From: DASPPM01 sp035604475
GTDB lineage: Bacteria > Pseudomonadota > Alphaproteobacteria > JACZXZ01
Assembly: GCA_035604475.1 (NCBI GenBank)
Contig: DATNIJ010000309.1
Span: 1-8,117, forward strand
Direction: 5' to 3'
DNA length: 8,117 bases
The first letter of the stretch is position 1. Each line of letters starts with the position of its first letter. The translations under genes were made by a program, and so were the position numbers. Shown here one piece after another: positions 6,174-8,117 of this stretch. The notes under the pieces were generated by a model. The model did no database searches. It had not been told where the DNA came from and saw only the letters and a list, made by a program, of their open reading frames with translations.

Positions 6174-6183
6174 AAGGGGGGAG
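6174..6183 (+). promoter_or_regulatory. Ribosome binding site of ureC
   Basis: AAGGGGGGAG lies just before the ATG at 6186. It is strong and purine-rich, with the GGAG close to the start. Since ureC is cut off from ureB by the repeat spacer, it cannot rely on coupling and needs its own initiation site, which this provides. Confidence 0.7.
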
Positions 6184-6185
6184 AG

Positions 6186-7897
<1,712 letters not shown>

Positions 7898-7898
<1 letters not shown>

Positions 7899-8117
7899 TG
7901 GAAAGTGTCAACGAAATCCTGCCGGCGGGGCACTGGCCGGCAGCGGAGGAGCGGGACGCCGTGACGCTCGCCTACGACGCGCGCCACCGGCGCCGCCTGC
8001 GCATGCGCGGCGAGCGCGGCTCGGAGTTTCTTCTGGATCTGCCGCAGGCGGTGATGATGCGCGAGGGCGACGGGCTCAAGCTCTCGAGTGGGGGCTATGT
8101 CCGCGTGCGCGCGGCCG
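7898..8117 (+). CDS. ureE: Urease accessory protein UreE, N-terminal part (cut by window end)
   Basis: UreE is a cytoplasmic nickel chaperone that hands nickel to the UreD/F/G-urease assembly complex. Only the first 73 codons are visible. The peptide contains the conserved UreE N-terminal domain stretch: DAVTLAYDARHRRRLRMRGE, then SEFLLDLPQAVMMREGDGLKL and YVRVRAA. The nickel-binding C-terminal domain and any histidine-rich tail lie beyond the right edge. The ATG shares its A with the ureC stop (TGATG), and there is no obvious Shine-Dalgarno, so translation is probably coupled to ureC. The first 19 residues (MESVNEILPAGHWPAAEER) are not strongly diagnostic, but no other in-frame start fits better. 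Confidence 0.9.

Larger units (their letters stand above)
5846..6185. other. ureB-ureC spacer filled with nested palindromic repeats
   Basis: This 340-base gap is the only sizeable non-coding stretch. It holds a forward repeat copy (5933-5994), an inverted copy (6014-6076), an imperfect inverted-repeat pair outside them (5898-5917 with 6121-6140), and the ureC ribosome binding site near 6174-6183. An open frame (5861-6175, 104 codons) crosses it, but it is mostly repeat translation with no recognisable protein. I see no convincing sigma-70 or sigma-54 promoter, no tRNA, and no hairpin followed by a T-run. What is left after the repeats (5846-5897, 5919-5932, 6077-6120, 6141-6173) is unremarkable. 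Confidence 0.8.

Noticed and set aside
5861..6175. Open reading frame of 104 codons in the ureB-ureC spacer
   Set aside because: Most of it is translation of the palindromic repeats (for example LSRLREREGAHPEGMGRV). It has no good ribosome binding site and no recognisable domain, so it is a typical repeat-derived false gene.

Overview
This window is a nearly uninterrupted plus-strand gene array for taking up urea and breaking it down. In order it holds urtB, urtC, urtD and urtE (four of the five parts of the urea ABC transporter), ureD (urease accessory protein), ureA, ureB and ureC (the three urease structural subunits), and the first 73 codons of ureE (nickel metallochaperone), which runs off the right edge. 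The array appears cut at both ends: urtA (urea-binding protein) would be expected to the left, and the rest of ureE plus ureF and ureG to the right.

The DNA is GC-rich with strong G/C at third codon positions. Separate short ureA (105 aa) and ureB (101 aa) genes, the urt-ureDABCE order and the style of intergenic palindromic repeat all suggest an alphaproteobacterium, probably Hyphomicrobiales or Rhodospirillales. This placement is inferred from protein and repeat resemblance; no 16S or other marker is present.

Layout: 1-56 is an intergenic repeat ending just upstream of urtB. From 64 to 5845 the genes are packed tightly. urtB-urtC have a 3-nt gap, urtC-urtD overlap by 8 nt, urtD-urtE and urtE-ureD each have a 1-nt gap, ureD-ureA have a 23-nt gap, and ureA-ureB overlap by 4 nt (ATGA). 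The only real break is 5846-6185 (340 nt), which has no credible gene but holds two opposed copies of the same repeat, apparently inside the remains of a second palindromic repeat. ureC (6186-7898) follows and overlaps ureE by one base (TGATG).

Working model: UrtA (outside the window) delivers urea to the UrtB/UrtC channel, UrtD and UrtE power import with ATP, and cytoplasmic UreABC hydrolyses urea to ammonia and carbon dioxide after UreD and UreE (with UreF/UreG) install the two nickel ions. Every family motif checked is intact and no gene looks broken. I found no unknown enzyme system. The unusual content is in the repeats: one appears to supply the ribosome binding site of urtB, a pair forms a very large inverted repeat splitting ureC from ureAB, and the three copies show a paired base change that keeps a hairpin folded.
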